Shown: one piece after another, positions 1-6,409 of the stretch | How positions within the stretch are numbered: position 1 is the stretch's first letter | Layout: each line of letters starts with the position of its first letter | Assembly (NCBI GenBank): GCA_943369575.1 | Contig: CALRNP020000037.1 | Span: forward strand, 1-28,469 | Reading direction: 5' to 3' | From: Azorhizobium sp943369575 | Lineage (GTDB): Bacteria; Pseudomonadota; Alphaproteobacteria; Rhizobiales; Xanthobacteraceae | Length of the DNA stretch: 28,469 nucleotides | Program-made: the position numbers and the translations under genes | The notes under the pieces: model-generated | Databases searched by the model: none | What the model was told of the DNA's origin: nothing | Seen by the model: only the letters and a program-made list of their open reading frames with translations

Positions 1-2
1 GC

Positions 3-353
3 CTGCTGATGCTGGCCTCGGACGGCACCATCCGCGGCTGGTCGCTGTGGGCCGCGGCGGTGATCCTCTGCCGCGAAATCCTGGTCTCCGGCCTGCGCGA
101 GTTTCTGGCCGAGCTGCGGGTGAGCGTGCCGGTGTCGCGCCTGGCCAAATGGAAGACCACGCTCCAGTTGATCGCGGTCGGCTTCCTGCTCGCCGGCGAG
201 GCGGGCGACCGCATCATCCATGGGGTGACGTTCGCCGGCCTCACCCTGCTGTGGGTCTCGGCGGTACTCACCCTCTATACCGGCTACGATTATTTCCGCG
301 CCGGCGGCCAACACCTGGTCCAGGGAGACAAGGCGGAGGGAGACAAGGCGTGA
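3..353 (+). CDS. pgsA: CDP-diacylglycerol--glycerol-3-phosphate 3-phosphatidyltransferase, C-terminal part (5' end outside window)
   Basis: PgsA makes phosphatidylglycerol phosphate from CDP-diacylglycerol and glycerol-3-phosphate in the inner membrane, the committed step to phosphatidylglycerol. Only the C-terminal ~116 residues are here; the frame is open to the left edge. What is visible fits the end of the CDP-alcohol phosphatidyltransferase family: the segment CREILVSGLREFLAELR, then SRLAKWKTTLQ, followed by two hydrophobic stretches and a short hydrophilic tail. The catalytic DG...DG..AR...G...D motif lies upstream of the window. The tail contains a 15-bp tandem duplication (323-350) encoding GDKAE-GDKA. 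The stop codon overlaps the moaD GTG start, so the two are probably cotranscribed. Identification rests on the conserved C-terminal segments and on the common pgsA-moaD-moaE order. Confidence 0.88.
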   Translation: MLMLASDGTIRGWSLWAAAVILCREILVSGLREFLAELRVSVPVSRLAKWKTTLQLIAVGFLLAGEAGDRIIHGVTFAGLTLLWVSAVLTLYTGYDYFRAGGQHLVQGDKAEGDKA

Positions 354-601
354 AAGTGCTCTATTTCGCCTGGCTGCGGGAGCGCGTTGGCGTCGGCGAG
401 GAACAGATAGACCCCCCCGCCGATGTGCGCACCGTCGCCGATCTGGCGGCATGGCTGCGCGCCCGTGGTGGCGGCCATGCGCACGCCTTCGACAATCCCG
501 CCGTGGTGCGTGCGGCGCTCGATCGCCGCCACGTCAAGCCGGACGCCCTGCTGGACGGCGCGCGCGAGGTGGCCTTCTTTCCCCCCATGACCGGAGGCTG
601 A
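350..601 (+). CDS. moaD: Molybdopterin synthase sulfur carrier subunit MoaD
   Basis: MoaD is the small ubiquitin-like subunit of molybdopterin synthase; its C-terminal thiocarboxylate donates sulfur to precursor Z (cPMP) in the cytoplasm. The 83-residue protein begins VKVLYFAWLRERVG, typical of the family, and ends in the essential Gly-Gly (PPMTGG). I chose the GTG at 350, which overlaps the pgsA stop (GTGA); a GGAGGG at 335-340 gives a Shine-Dalgarno with about 9 nt spacing. The reading frame is open much further upstream, but that part lies inside pgsA. moaE follows after 4 nt, so both synthase subunits are made from one message. Length matches the family (about 80 residues). Confidence 0.93.
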   Translation: MKVLYFAWLRERVGVGEEQIDPPADVRTVADLAAWLRARGGGHAHAFDNPAVVRAALDRRHVKPDALLDGAREVAFFPPMTGG

Positions 602-605
602 GGCC

Positions 606-1103
606 ATGGAGCCGATGGCATCGGCCAATCCCGCCTTCCTGGTGCGGGTGCAGGCGGAACCGTTCGACGCCGCCGCCGAGACCCAGGCCCTGGTGGGCGG
701 GCGCACCGATATCGGCGCCGTGGTGACCTTCACCGGCCTGTGCCGCGCCGATGATCGCGCGGGCACGCCGCTGGCGGCGCTGACGCTGGAGCATTATCCC
801 GGCATGGCGGAACAGGAGATGGAGCGCCTGGTTCAGGAAGCCGGCGCGCGCTGGCCGCTGAACGGCGTGCGGCTGGTCCACCGCTACGGGCGGCTGGTGC
901 CGGGTGATCCCATCGTGCTGGTGGTCACCGCCTCGGCCCATCGCGGCGCGGCCTTCGCCGCCGCCGAATTCCTCATGGACTGGCTGAAGACCAACGCCCC
1001 CTTCTGGAAGAAGGAAGAACGCCCCGGTACCGAAGCCGACGGCACCTGGGTCGAAGCCAAGGGCAGCGACGACGCCGCCGCGGATCGCTGGCAGCGGGCC
1101 TGA
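606..1103 (+). CDS. moaE: Molybdopterin synthase catalytic subunit MoaE
   Basis: MoaE is the large catalytic subunit of molybdopterin synthase and converts cyclic pyranopterin monophosphate to molybdopterin using sulfur carried by MoaD. The 165-residue protein has the family hallmarks: GAVVTFTGLCR near residue 37, LEHYPGMAE near 61, the SAHRGAAF motif at 110-117, and KTNAPFWKKE at 128-137, which holds the conserved lysines (K128, K135 and K136; E. coli K119 and K126 are the active-site counterparts). It starts 4 nt after moaD and probably ends the pgsA-moaD-moaE transcript. The next gene is convergent, 28 nt away. Confidence 0.95.
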   Translation: MEPMASANPAFLVRVQAEPFDAAAETQALVGGRTDIGAVVTFTGLCRADDRAGTPLAALTLEHYPGMAEQEMERLVQEAGARWPLNGVRLVHRYGRLVPGDPIVLVVTASAHRGAAFAAAEFLMDWLKTNAPFWKKEERPGTEADGTWVEAKGSDDAAADRWQRA

Positions 1104-1108
1104 GCGTC

Positions 1109-1124
1109 GGCGCCCGCAGGCGCC
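1109..1124. terminator. Short hairpin between convergent moaE and dctA copy 2
   Basis: GGCGCC, a 4-nt loop (CGCA) and GGCGCC form a 6-bp GC stem in the 28-nt gap between two converging genes. There is no clear T-run on either side, only a pyrimidine tail on the + strand. It is a plausible weak bidirectional terminator. Confidence 0.35.
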
Positions 1125-1131
1125 CTCCCCT

Positions 1132-2445
1132 TCAGACCACGGGGGCGCGGACGCCCGGAGCCCGAGCCTTCAGCACGCGCTCTGCGACATCCATGTCCAG
1201 GGCACCTTCCCATTTGGCGATCACCAGGGTCGCCACCGCATTGCCGACCACATTGGTCATGGCCCGCGCCTCGCTGAGGAAGCGGTCGATGCCGAGGATC
1301 AGCGCCAGACCGGCGATGGGTATGCCCGGCACCACCGCCAAGGTCGCCGCCAGCGCAATGAAGCCCGAGCCCGTCACGCCGCCCACCCCTTTCGAGGTGG
1401 CCAAGGCCACCAGCAGGATGACCATCAACTGCGAGAAATCCAGGTGGGTATTGGTGGCCTGGGCGATGAACAGGGTTGCCAAGGTCATATAGATATTGGT
1501 GCCGTCGGAATTGAACGAGAAGCCGGCCGGCACCACCAGCCGCACCACGGAAGGCTCCGCCCCCGCCCGCCGCAGCTTCTCCATCAAGGGCGCGAGGGCG
1601 CTTTCCGCGCAGGAGGTGCCGAGGACGATCAGCAGTTCGTCCTTGATGTAGGCGATGACGCGGAAAATACTCAGGCCGTTGAGCCGCGCGATGCTCCCCA
1701 GCACCAGCACGATGAACAGCAGTTCAGTGAGATAAACCGCCCCCAGCAACTTGAGCAGGGCGCCGATGGCCGCCAGCCCGTATTTTCCGATGACGAACGC
1801 CATGGCCCCGAACGCCCCAACCGGCGCCGCCGCCATCACCAGCCGCGCCACCGCGAAGATGCCCTGCTCCAGATAGGCCAGCCCGTTCAGCAGGGGGGCC
1901 GCCTGTTCGCCCAGTTGGCCGATGGCGAAGCCGCTCAGCAGCGCCACCAGGAGCACCGGCAGGATAGCGCTTCCCGTAAAGGCGCCGAAGAAGGTGTCGG
2001 GAATGATGGCGAGGAGAAAGCTGACCGCCGTGGAGGCATGGCTCTGCTGCACATAGGCGCCGATGCCGCTGGTATCGATGGTGGCCGGGTTCACATCAAA
2101 CCCCGCCCCCGGCTTCAGCAGCAGGCCCACCACCAGCCCGATCACCAGGGCCAGAGTGGACACCACCTCAAAATAGAGCACCGCCTTGCCGCCGACGCGC
2201 CCCACCTTGCGGCCGTCCTGCATGCCGGCGACGCCCAGCACCAGGGTCAGGAACACGATGGGGGTGATGATCATCCGCACCAGCGAAACGAAGCCGGTAC
2301 CGAGCGGCTCCATGGCGGCGGCAATGCCGGGAAACACCAGCCCCAGAATGCCGCCGGCGGCCGCGGCCACGAGGACTTGCACATAGAGGATCTGGTGCAG
2401 TCGCTTACGACCGGCAGGCAGGGGCGGTGCGGGATGTGGCATCAT
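1132..2445 (-). CDS. Dicarboxylate/cation symporter of the DctA (DAACS) family, second tandem copy
   Basis: A 437-residue inner-membrane carrier of the DctA/GltP family, which couples uptake of C4-dicarboxylates or acidic amino acids to H+ or Na+. The core is complete: hairpin-1 loop GTSCAES at 276-282, the TM7 motif FNSDGTNIYMT at 311-321, hairpin-2 TSKGVGGVTGSGF at 350-362, and TM8 IDRFLSEARAMTN at 386-398, keeping the substrate-contacting Arg and Asn. It differs from classical DctA in hairpin 1 (SCA instead of SSS) and TM8 (SEARAMTN instead of SECRSLTN), so its substrate may differ from that of the neighbouring copy. No good Shine-Dalgarno precedes the ATG at 2445; a second ATG follows directly. 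The paralogue is upstream on the same strand, with a 16-bp hairpin between. Confidence 0.85.
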   Translation of the reverse strand: MMPHPAPPLPAGRKRLHQILYVQVLVAAAAGGILGLVFPGIAAAMEPLGTGFVSLVRMIITPIVFLTLVLGVAGMQDGRKVGRVGGKAVLYFEVVSTLALVIGLVVGLLLKPGAGFDVNPATIDTSGIGAYVQQSHASTAVSFLLAIIPDTFFGAFTGSAILPVLLVALLSGFAIGQLGEQAAPLLNGLAYLEQGIFAVARLVMAAAPVGAFGAMAFVIGKYGLAAIGALLKLLGAVYLTELLFIVLVLGSIARLNGLSIFRVIAYIKDELLIVLGTSCAESALAPLMEKLRRAGAEPSVVRLVVPAGFSFNSDGTNIYMTLATLFIAQATNTHLDFSQLMVILLVALATSKGVGGVTGSGFIALAATLAVVPGIPIAGLALILGIDRFLSEARAMTNVVGNAVATLVIAKWEGALDMDVAERVLKARAPGVRAPVV

Positions 2446-2552
2446 GGTAGGCGATTAGCACAAGACCGCAGCGGCGGCAGTTGCATATTTCGCCCGAGCG
2501 AAGCGCGATGGCCTGCATCCCCGAAAGGGTGAGGGCGAGCGTCGCCGGAATA

Positions 2553-2593
2553 CGCAGGCATACGGGGCGCAGACCGTGCCCCGTATGCCTGCG
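2553..2593 (-). terminator. Perfect 16-bp inverted repeat after dctA copy 1
   Basis: Positions 2553-2568 and 2578-2593 are exact reverse complements around a 9-nt loop. The hairpin begins 5 nt after the stop codon of the upstream dctA (minus strand). It lacks a proper T-run (TATTCC follows), so it may be a terminator, a processing or stability hairpin, or an attenuator lowering expression of the second dctA. Confidence 0.6.
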
Positions 2594-2598
2594 CTATG

Positions 2599-3909
2599 CT
2601 AGTGGACCGGCTTCGGTGCCGAGCGCAGGGCCGGCTCAGCCAGCGGTTCCACAGGCTTGCCGTCCAGAACCGCGTGCAGGCGATCCATGTCCAGTTCCCC
2701 TTCCCAGCGGGCCACGACCAGGGTGGCGACCGCGTTGCCGGTGAAGTTGGTGAGCGACCGGCACTCGCTCATGAAGCGGTCGACGCCCAGGATCAGCGCC
2801 ATGCCGGCGATGGGGATCTCCGGCACCGCCGCCAGGGTCGCCGCCAACGTGATGAAGCCCGAGCCGGTGACGCCGCTGGCGCCCTTGGAGGTCAGCATGG
2901 CGACGCCCAGCACCAGCAGATAATGCTCCCAGGTGATGTGGGTGTTGGTGGCCTGGGCGATGAACAGCGTCGCCAGTGTCATGTAGATGTTGGTGCCGTC
3001 CAGATTGAACGAATAGCCGGTGGGGACCACGAGGCCGACCACCGAACGGGAGGCACCCGCATGTTCCAGCTTCTGGATCAGCGCCGGCAAGGCGCTTTCA
3101 GACGAGGACGTGCCGAGCACGATCAGCAGTTCGTCCTTGATGTAGCGCACCAGCTTGAACACGCTGAAGCCGAACACCTTGCCGATGGCGCCCAGCACCA
3201 CGAACACGAACAGCAGCGCCGTCACATAGAAGGTGGCGATCAGCTGGAGCAGGTTGCCGATGCTGGAGATGCCGTACTTGCCGATGGTGAAGGCCATGGC
3301 ACCGAAGGCGCCGATGGGCGCGGTGTACATGACCAGCTTGACCACCGCGAACACCGCCTTCTCGATGGCTTCAAGGCCATGCAGCAGCGGATCGGCGATG
3401 TTGTCGGACAGCGAGCCAATGGCAAAGCCGGACAGGATCGCCACCAGCAGCACCTGGAGGATCTCGCCGGTGGAGAAGGCGCTGAACATTGTGTTCGGGA
3501 TGATGTTCAGGATGAAATCGACGGTGCTGGCGTGCGCGGCCTGGTTGGTATAGCCGGCGATCGCCTTGGTATCGATGCTGGCCACATTGGCATTGAAGCC
3601 GTCGCCGGGGCGGATGATGTCGCCGACGATGATGCCCAGGACGAGCGCGAAGGTGGACACCACCTCGAAATAGAGCAGCGCCTTGCCGCCCACGCGGCCC
3701 ACCTTGCGCACGTCGCGCATGCTGGCGATGCCGATCACCACCGTGCAGAAGATCACCGGGGCGATGATCATCTTCACCAGCTTGATGAACCCGTCGCCGA
3801 GCGGCTTCATCGCCTCGCCGGTCGCGGGAAAGAATGCACCCAGAAGCAGCCCCGCGACCACCGCGACGAGCACCTGGAAGTACAGCACCTTATAGATAGG
3901 CCGACGCAT
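2599..3909 (-). CDS. dctA: C4-dicarboxylate transport protein DctA, first tandem copy
   Basis: A proton-coupled importer of succinate, fumarate and malate in the inner membrane. The 436-residue protein carries canonical DctA signatures: hairpin-1 GTSSSESALP at 266-275, TM7 FNLDGTNIYMT at 301-311, hairpin-2 TSKGASGVTGSGF at 340-352, and TM8 VDRFMSECRSLTNF at 376-389, followed by a typical RWEGELD at 401-407. I chose the ATG at 3909 because GGGGAAG lies about 5-11 nt upstream. An in-frame ATG at 3969 would add 20 residues but sits inside the ilvE terminator hairpin, so it is rejected. Imported C4 acids would feed the TCA cycle whose sucAB and sucD genes are at the other end of the window. A diverged paralogue follows at 1132-2445. 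Confidence 0.93.
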   Translation of the reverse strand: MRRPIYKVLYFQVLVAVVAGLLLGAFFPATGEAMKPLGDGFIKLVKMIIAPVIFCTVVIGIASMRDVRKVGRVGGKALLYFEVVSTFALVLGIIVGDIIRPGDGFNANVASIDTKAIAGYTNQAAHASTVDFILNIIPNTMFSAFSTGEILQVLLVAILSGFAIGSLSDNIADPLLHGLEAIEKAVFAVVKLVMYTAPIGAFGAMAFTIGKYGISSIGNLLQLIATFYVTALLFVFVVLGAIGKVFGFSVFKLVRYIKDELLIVLGTSSSESALPALIQKLEHAGASRSVVGLVVPTGYSFNLDGTNIYMTLATLFIAQATNTHITWEHYLLVLGVAMLTSKGASGVTGSGFITLAATLAAVPEIPIAGMALILGVDRFMSECRSLTNFTGNAVATLVVARWEGELDMDRLHAVLDGKPVEPLAEPALRSAPKPVH

Positions 3910-3950
3910 CGACGCTTCCCCGTAGAGCTTCTTGGGACGGAATGGTCCAC

Positions 3951-3981
3951 AAAGAAAAAGGGTGGCCACCGGCCACCCTTT
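3951..3981 (-). terminator. Rho-independent terminator of ilvE
   Basis: On the minus strand AAAGGGTGGCC, a 3-nt loop (GGT) and GGCCACCCTTT form an 11-bp perfect stem followed by TTCTTTG, giving a T-rich tail. It lies 44 nt after the ilvE stop codon and just upstream of dctA, separating the two same-strand genes. Confidence 0.85.
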
Positions 3982-4025
3982 CGCTCATATGCGGGTCCCT
4001 AACGGCACGCAATTCTGACGTAGCG

Positions 4026-4913
4026 TCAGGCGGCCTGCTTCTTTGGTTGAACTTCGGCGGTATAAGCGTCCATCAACTGATGGGTGATGCCGCTGGGGGC
4101 GAAGCGCCAATCAGCGATTTCGCCGACCGGGGTCACTTCGGCGGCGGTGCCGGTGATGAAGCACTCGGAGAAGTCCGACAGTTCCTCAGGCTTGATGTGA
4201 CGCTCGATCACTTCCAGGCCGTGGCGCTTGGCCAATTCGATCACCGTGCGGCGGGTGATGCCGTCGAGGAAGCAATCGGGCGTCGGGGTGTGGATGACGC
4301 CGTCCTTCACGAAGAAGACGTTGGCGCCGGTGCACTCGGCCACGAAGCCGCGATAATCCAGCATCAGCGCATCGGCAAAGCCGCGACGCTCCGCCTTGTG
4401 CTTGGAGATGGTGCAGATCATGTACAGGCCGGAGGCCTTGGCCTTGCAGGGGATGGTCGCCGGGTCAGGGCGACGGAATTCCGCCATGTCCAGGCGCAGG
4501 CCCTTCTGGCGCTGTTCCGGGTCGAAATAGCTCGGCCATTCCCACACGCCGATGGCCAGATGGATCTGGTTGTTTTGCGCCGAGACGCCCATCATCTCGC
4601 TGCCGCGCCACGCCACCGGGCGGACGTAGGCATCCACCAGATTGTTCCGCTCCAGCGTCAGTTGCTTGGCGGCGTCGATCTCGGCGATGGAATAAGGGAT
4701 GGTGAAGTCCAGCATTTCGGCGGAGAGGCGCAGCCGCTCGGAATGCATGGAGGATTTGAAGATCGCGCCACCATACGCGCGCTCGCCTTCGAACACGCAA
4801 CTGGCGTAGTGCAGGCCATGGGAGAGCACATGCAGCTTGGCATCCTGCCACGGCACCAGCGCGCCGTCGTACCAGATCCAGCCGTCGCGTTTGTCGAAAG
4901 GCTCTCCACTCAT
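4026..4913 (-). CDS. ilvE: Branched-chain amino acid aminotransferase
   Basis: This PLP enzyme (fold type IV) transfers the amino group between glutamate and the 2-oxo acids of Leu, Ile and Val, the last step of their synthesis. The 295-residue protein aligns well with IlvE: the PLP lysine is K159 in CKAKASGLY, the class IV signature runs from E193 (ECTGANVFFVKDG) to the LDGITRRTV segment near 216-224, and EVTPVGEI near 259-266 is the cofactor-phosphate region. The start at 4913 has an AGGAG 8-9 nt upstream; the longer frame to 4988 has no such site. It is divergent from the MarR-type gene at 5126, with a 212-bp shared regulatory region containing an inverted repeat, and it ends in a strong terminator. 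Some family members also use D-amino acids, but the length and motifs favour IlvE. Confidence 0.93.
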   Translation of the reverse strand: MSGEPFDKRDGWIWYDGALVPWQDAKLHVLSHGLHYASCVFEGERAYGGAIFKSSMHSERLRLSAEMLDFTIPYSIAEIDAAKQLTLERNNLVDAYVRPVAWRGSEMMGVSAQNNQIHLAIGVWEWPSYFDPEQRQKGLRLDMAEFRRPDPATIPCKAKASGLYMICTISKHKAERRGFADALMLDYRGFVAECTGANVFFVKDGVIHTPTPDCFLDGITRRTVIELAKRHGLEVIERHIKPEELSDFSECFITGTAAEVTPVGEIADWRFAPSGITHQLMDAYTAEVQPKKQAA

Positions 4914-5003
4914 GGTCTTCACTCCTGTCAGGCGCGTCTTGCAGGCGGCCTTTGCTTCCGGCGACGACTGCACTTTGCAGCGGCGCAAGGTATCGATAGT
5001 TTC

Positions 5004-5022
5004 ATGCTCGAAGGATGAGCAT
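5004..5022. promoter_or_regulatory. Inverted repeat in the ilvE/MarR divergent promoter region
   Basis: ATGCTC, 7 nt, GAGCAT form a 19-bp dyad about 90 nt upstream of ilvE and 104 nt upstream of the MarR-type gene. The size suits a MarR dimer operator, and such regulators often control their own divergent promoter. No binding evidence exists. Confidence 0.4.
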
Positions 5023-5125
5023 ACTCGCCGGAAAGCGCAATGATCGAACGTCTCGCAGCAATCTGAAGACCGATCCTTTCGCTTCCGACGCCATCTGAGT
5101 AACGATCGGACCGAAAAAAGTCAAC

Positions 5126-5677
5126 ATGACTGACGTAAATCCGCATTCCGAGCCCCCTCGCGCCACCGAGCCGGCGCCCTCAGCAAGCGTTGCGGAGGGC
5201 CAGCCGTCGGTGGAATTGATTGAGCTGTTTTTCTTTGCCTATCGCGACTTTGTGGGCGATCCGGACGAGATCCTGGCCTCCATCGGCTTCGGGCGTGCAC
5301 ACCATCGCGTACTGCATTTCGTGAGTCGCAACCCTGGTATGCGCGTCACCGATCTGCTGGACATCCTGCGCATCACCAAGCAGAGCCTCGGCCGGGTGCT
5401 GCGCGAACTGGTGGATGAGGGGTTCGTGGAGAGCCGTGCCGGTGCCTCGGACCGCCGCCAGCGGCTGCTCTATCCCACCGCCAAGGGTGAAGCCCTGGCG
5501 CGCGAGTTCGTCGCGTTGCAAAGCCGCCGCATCGCCAAGGCCTTGGCGGAATGCGGCACCGGCGCCGAAGAGGCCGCCCGCCGCTTTCTTGTGGCCATGA
5601 TCGACCGGGAGGATCGCCCGGCGGTGGAGCGCCTGATCCAGCGGGCGGATCGCGCCACCCGCTCCCATTCCGCCTGA
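5126..5677 (+). CDS. MarR-family transcriptional regulator (PetP-like)
   Basis: A 183-residue cytoplasmic DNA-binding protein. After a disordered Pro/Ala/Glu-rich N-terminus of about 28 residues comes a helical region with FFFAYRDFVGDPDEILASIG, then the winged helix: RVLHFVSRNPGMRVTDLL, recognition region ITKQSLGRVLRELVDEGF at 83-100, and the wing SRAGASDRRQRLLYPTAKG at about 103-121. MarR with an OmpR-type regulator immediately downstream, opposite ilvE, matches the petP-petR pair described in Rhodobacter, where PetR is needed for cytochrome bc1 formation; that match is from memory of gene order and family. The Shine-Dalgarno is poor (GAAAAAAG). The response regulator begins about 12 nt after the stop, so the two are probably cotranscribed. 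A candidate operator lies at 5004-5022. Confidence 0.85.
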   Translation: MTDVNPHSEPPRATEPAPSASVAEGQPSVELIELFFFAYRDFVGDPDEILASIGFGRAHHRVLHFVSRNPGMRVTDLLDILRITKQSLGRVLRELVDEGFVESRAGASDRRQRLLYPTAKGEALAREFVALQSRRIAKALAECGTGAEEAARRFLVAMIDREDRPAVERLIQRADRATRSHSA

Positions 5678-5689
5678 GGGCTACTTTTG

Positions 5690-6409
5690 ATGACCGAAAC
5701 CGCGCCCCGGCCCGCCGCTCCGCCTTTGCCCGACGATGCGCCCCACCTGCTGGTGGTGGATGACGATAATCGCATCCGCACCCTGCTCTCCCGCTTCCTC
5801 AGCGAGCATGGCTACCGCGTCACCACCGCCGCCTCGGCGCTGGAGGCGCGCAGCCGCATGGTCGGCCTGGAGTTCGACCTGCTGGTGCTGGATGTGATGA
5901 TGCCGGGGGAATCGGGCATCGACTTCGCACGCTGGCTGCGGACCACCTCCGCCGTGCCGATCCTGATGCTCACCGCCCGCTCGGAAACCGTCGACCGCAT
6001 CACCGGCCTGGAGGCCGGCGTGGATGATTACGTGGCTAAGCCCTTCGAGCCGCGCGAACTGCTGCTGCGTATCGGCTCCATCCTCAAGCGCACCACGGTG
6101 GCGCCGCCCAAGGCCATTGAGGCGGTGCGGTTCGGCGAATTCACTTTCCATCTCGGCCGGGGCGAACTCACGCGCGGCGGCGAAAGCGTGCGCATCACCG
6201 AGCGCGAGCGCGACATGCTGCGGGCGCTGGCGGAACAGCCGGGCGAAACCGTGCCCCGATTGGCTCTGGCCGGCGGCGGCGCCTCCAGCGAGCGGGCGGT
6301 GGACGTCCAGGTCAACCGCCTACGCCGCAAGGTGGAACGCGATCCGGCCAATCCCTCCTTCGTGCAGACGGTCCGGGGCATCGGCTATCGGTTGGTGGTG
6401 ACCCCGTGA
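5690..6409 (+). CDS. OmpR-family response regulator (PetR/CenR-like)
   Basis: A two-component output protein of 239 residues. The receiver domain (about 19-130) has the acidic pocket DDD at 24-26, the phospho-acceptor D68 in LVLDVMMPG, T95 in LMLTAR and K117 in VAKPFE. The winged-helix DNA-binding domain (about 145-237) has VRITERERDMLRAL and the closing SERAVDVQVNRLRRKVE and TVRGIGYRL segments. A TTG at 5687 and an ATG at 5690 are both served by GAGGG at 5676-5680; I prefer ATG. The stop overlaps the GTG start of the histidine kinase, its likely partner. By family and context it resembles PetR of Rhodobacter and CenR of Caulobacter, an envelope regulator; orthology needs a tree. Confidence 0.92.
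   Translation: MTETAPRPAAPPLPDDAPHLLVVDDDNRIRTLLSRFLSEHGYRVTTAASALEARSRMVGLEFDLLVLDVMMPGESGIDFARWLRTTSAVPILMLTARSETVDRITGLEAGVDDYVAKPFEPRELLLRIGSILKRTTVAPPKAIEAVRFGEFTFHLGRGELTRGGESVRITERERDMLRALAEQPGETVPRLALAGGGASSERAVDVQVNRLRRKVERDPANPSFVQTVRGIGYRLVVTP

Noticed and set aside
47..349. Longer start for moaD within pgsA
   Set aside because: Upstream residues show no MoaD similarity; the family begins at the GTG at 350.
3910..3969. Longer start for dctA at 3969
   Set aside because: The ATG is inside the ilvE terminator hairpin; the ATG at 3909 has a good Shine-Dalgarno and matches the family start.
2596..4002. 468-codon + strand open frame
   Set aside because: Antisense to dctA; its protein is a low-complexity Gly/His/Asp/Gln mixture, typical of the strand opposite membrane proteins in GC-rich DNA.
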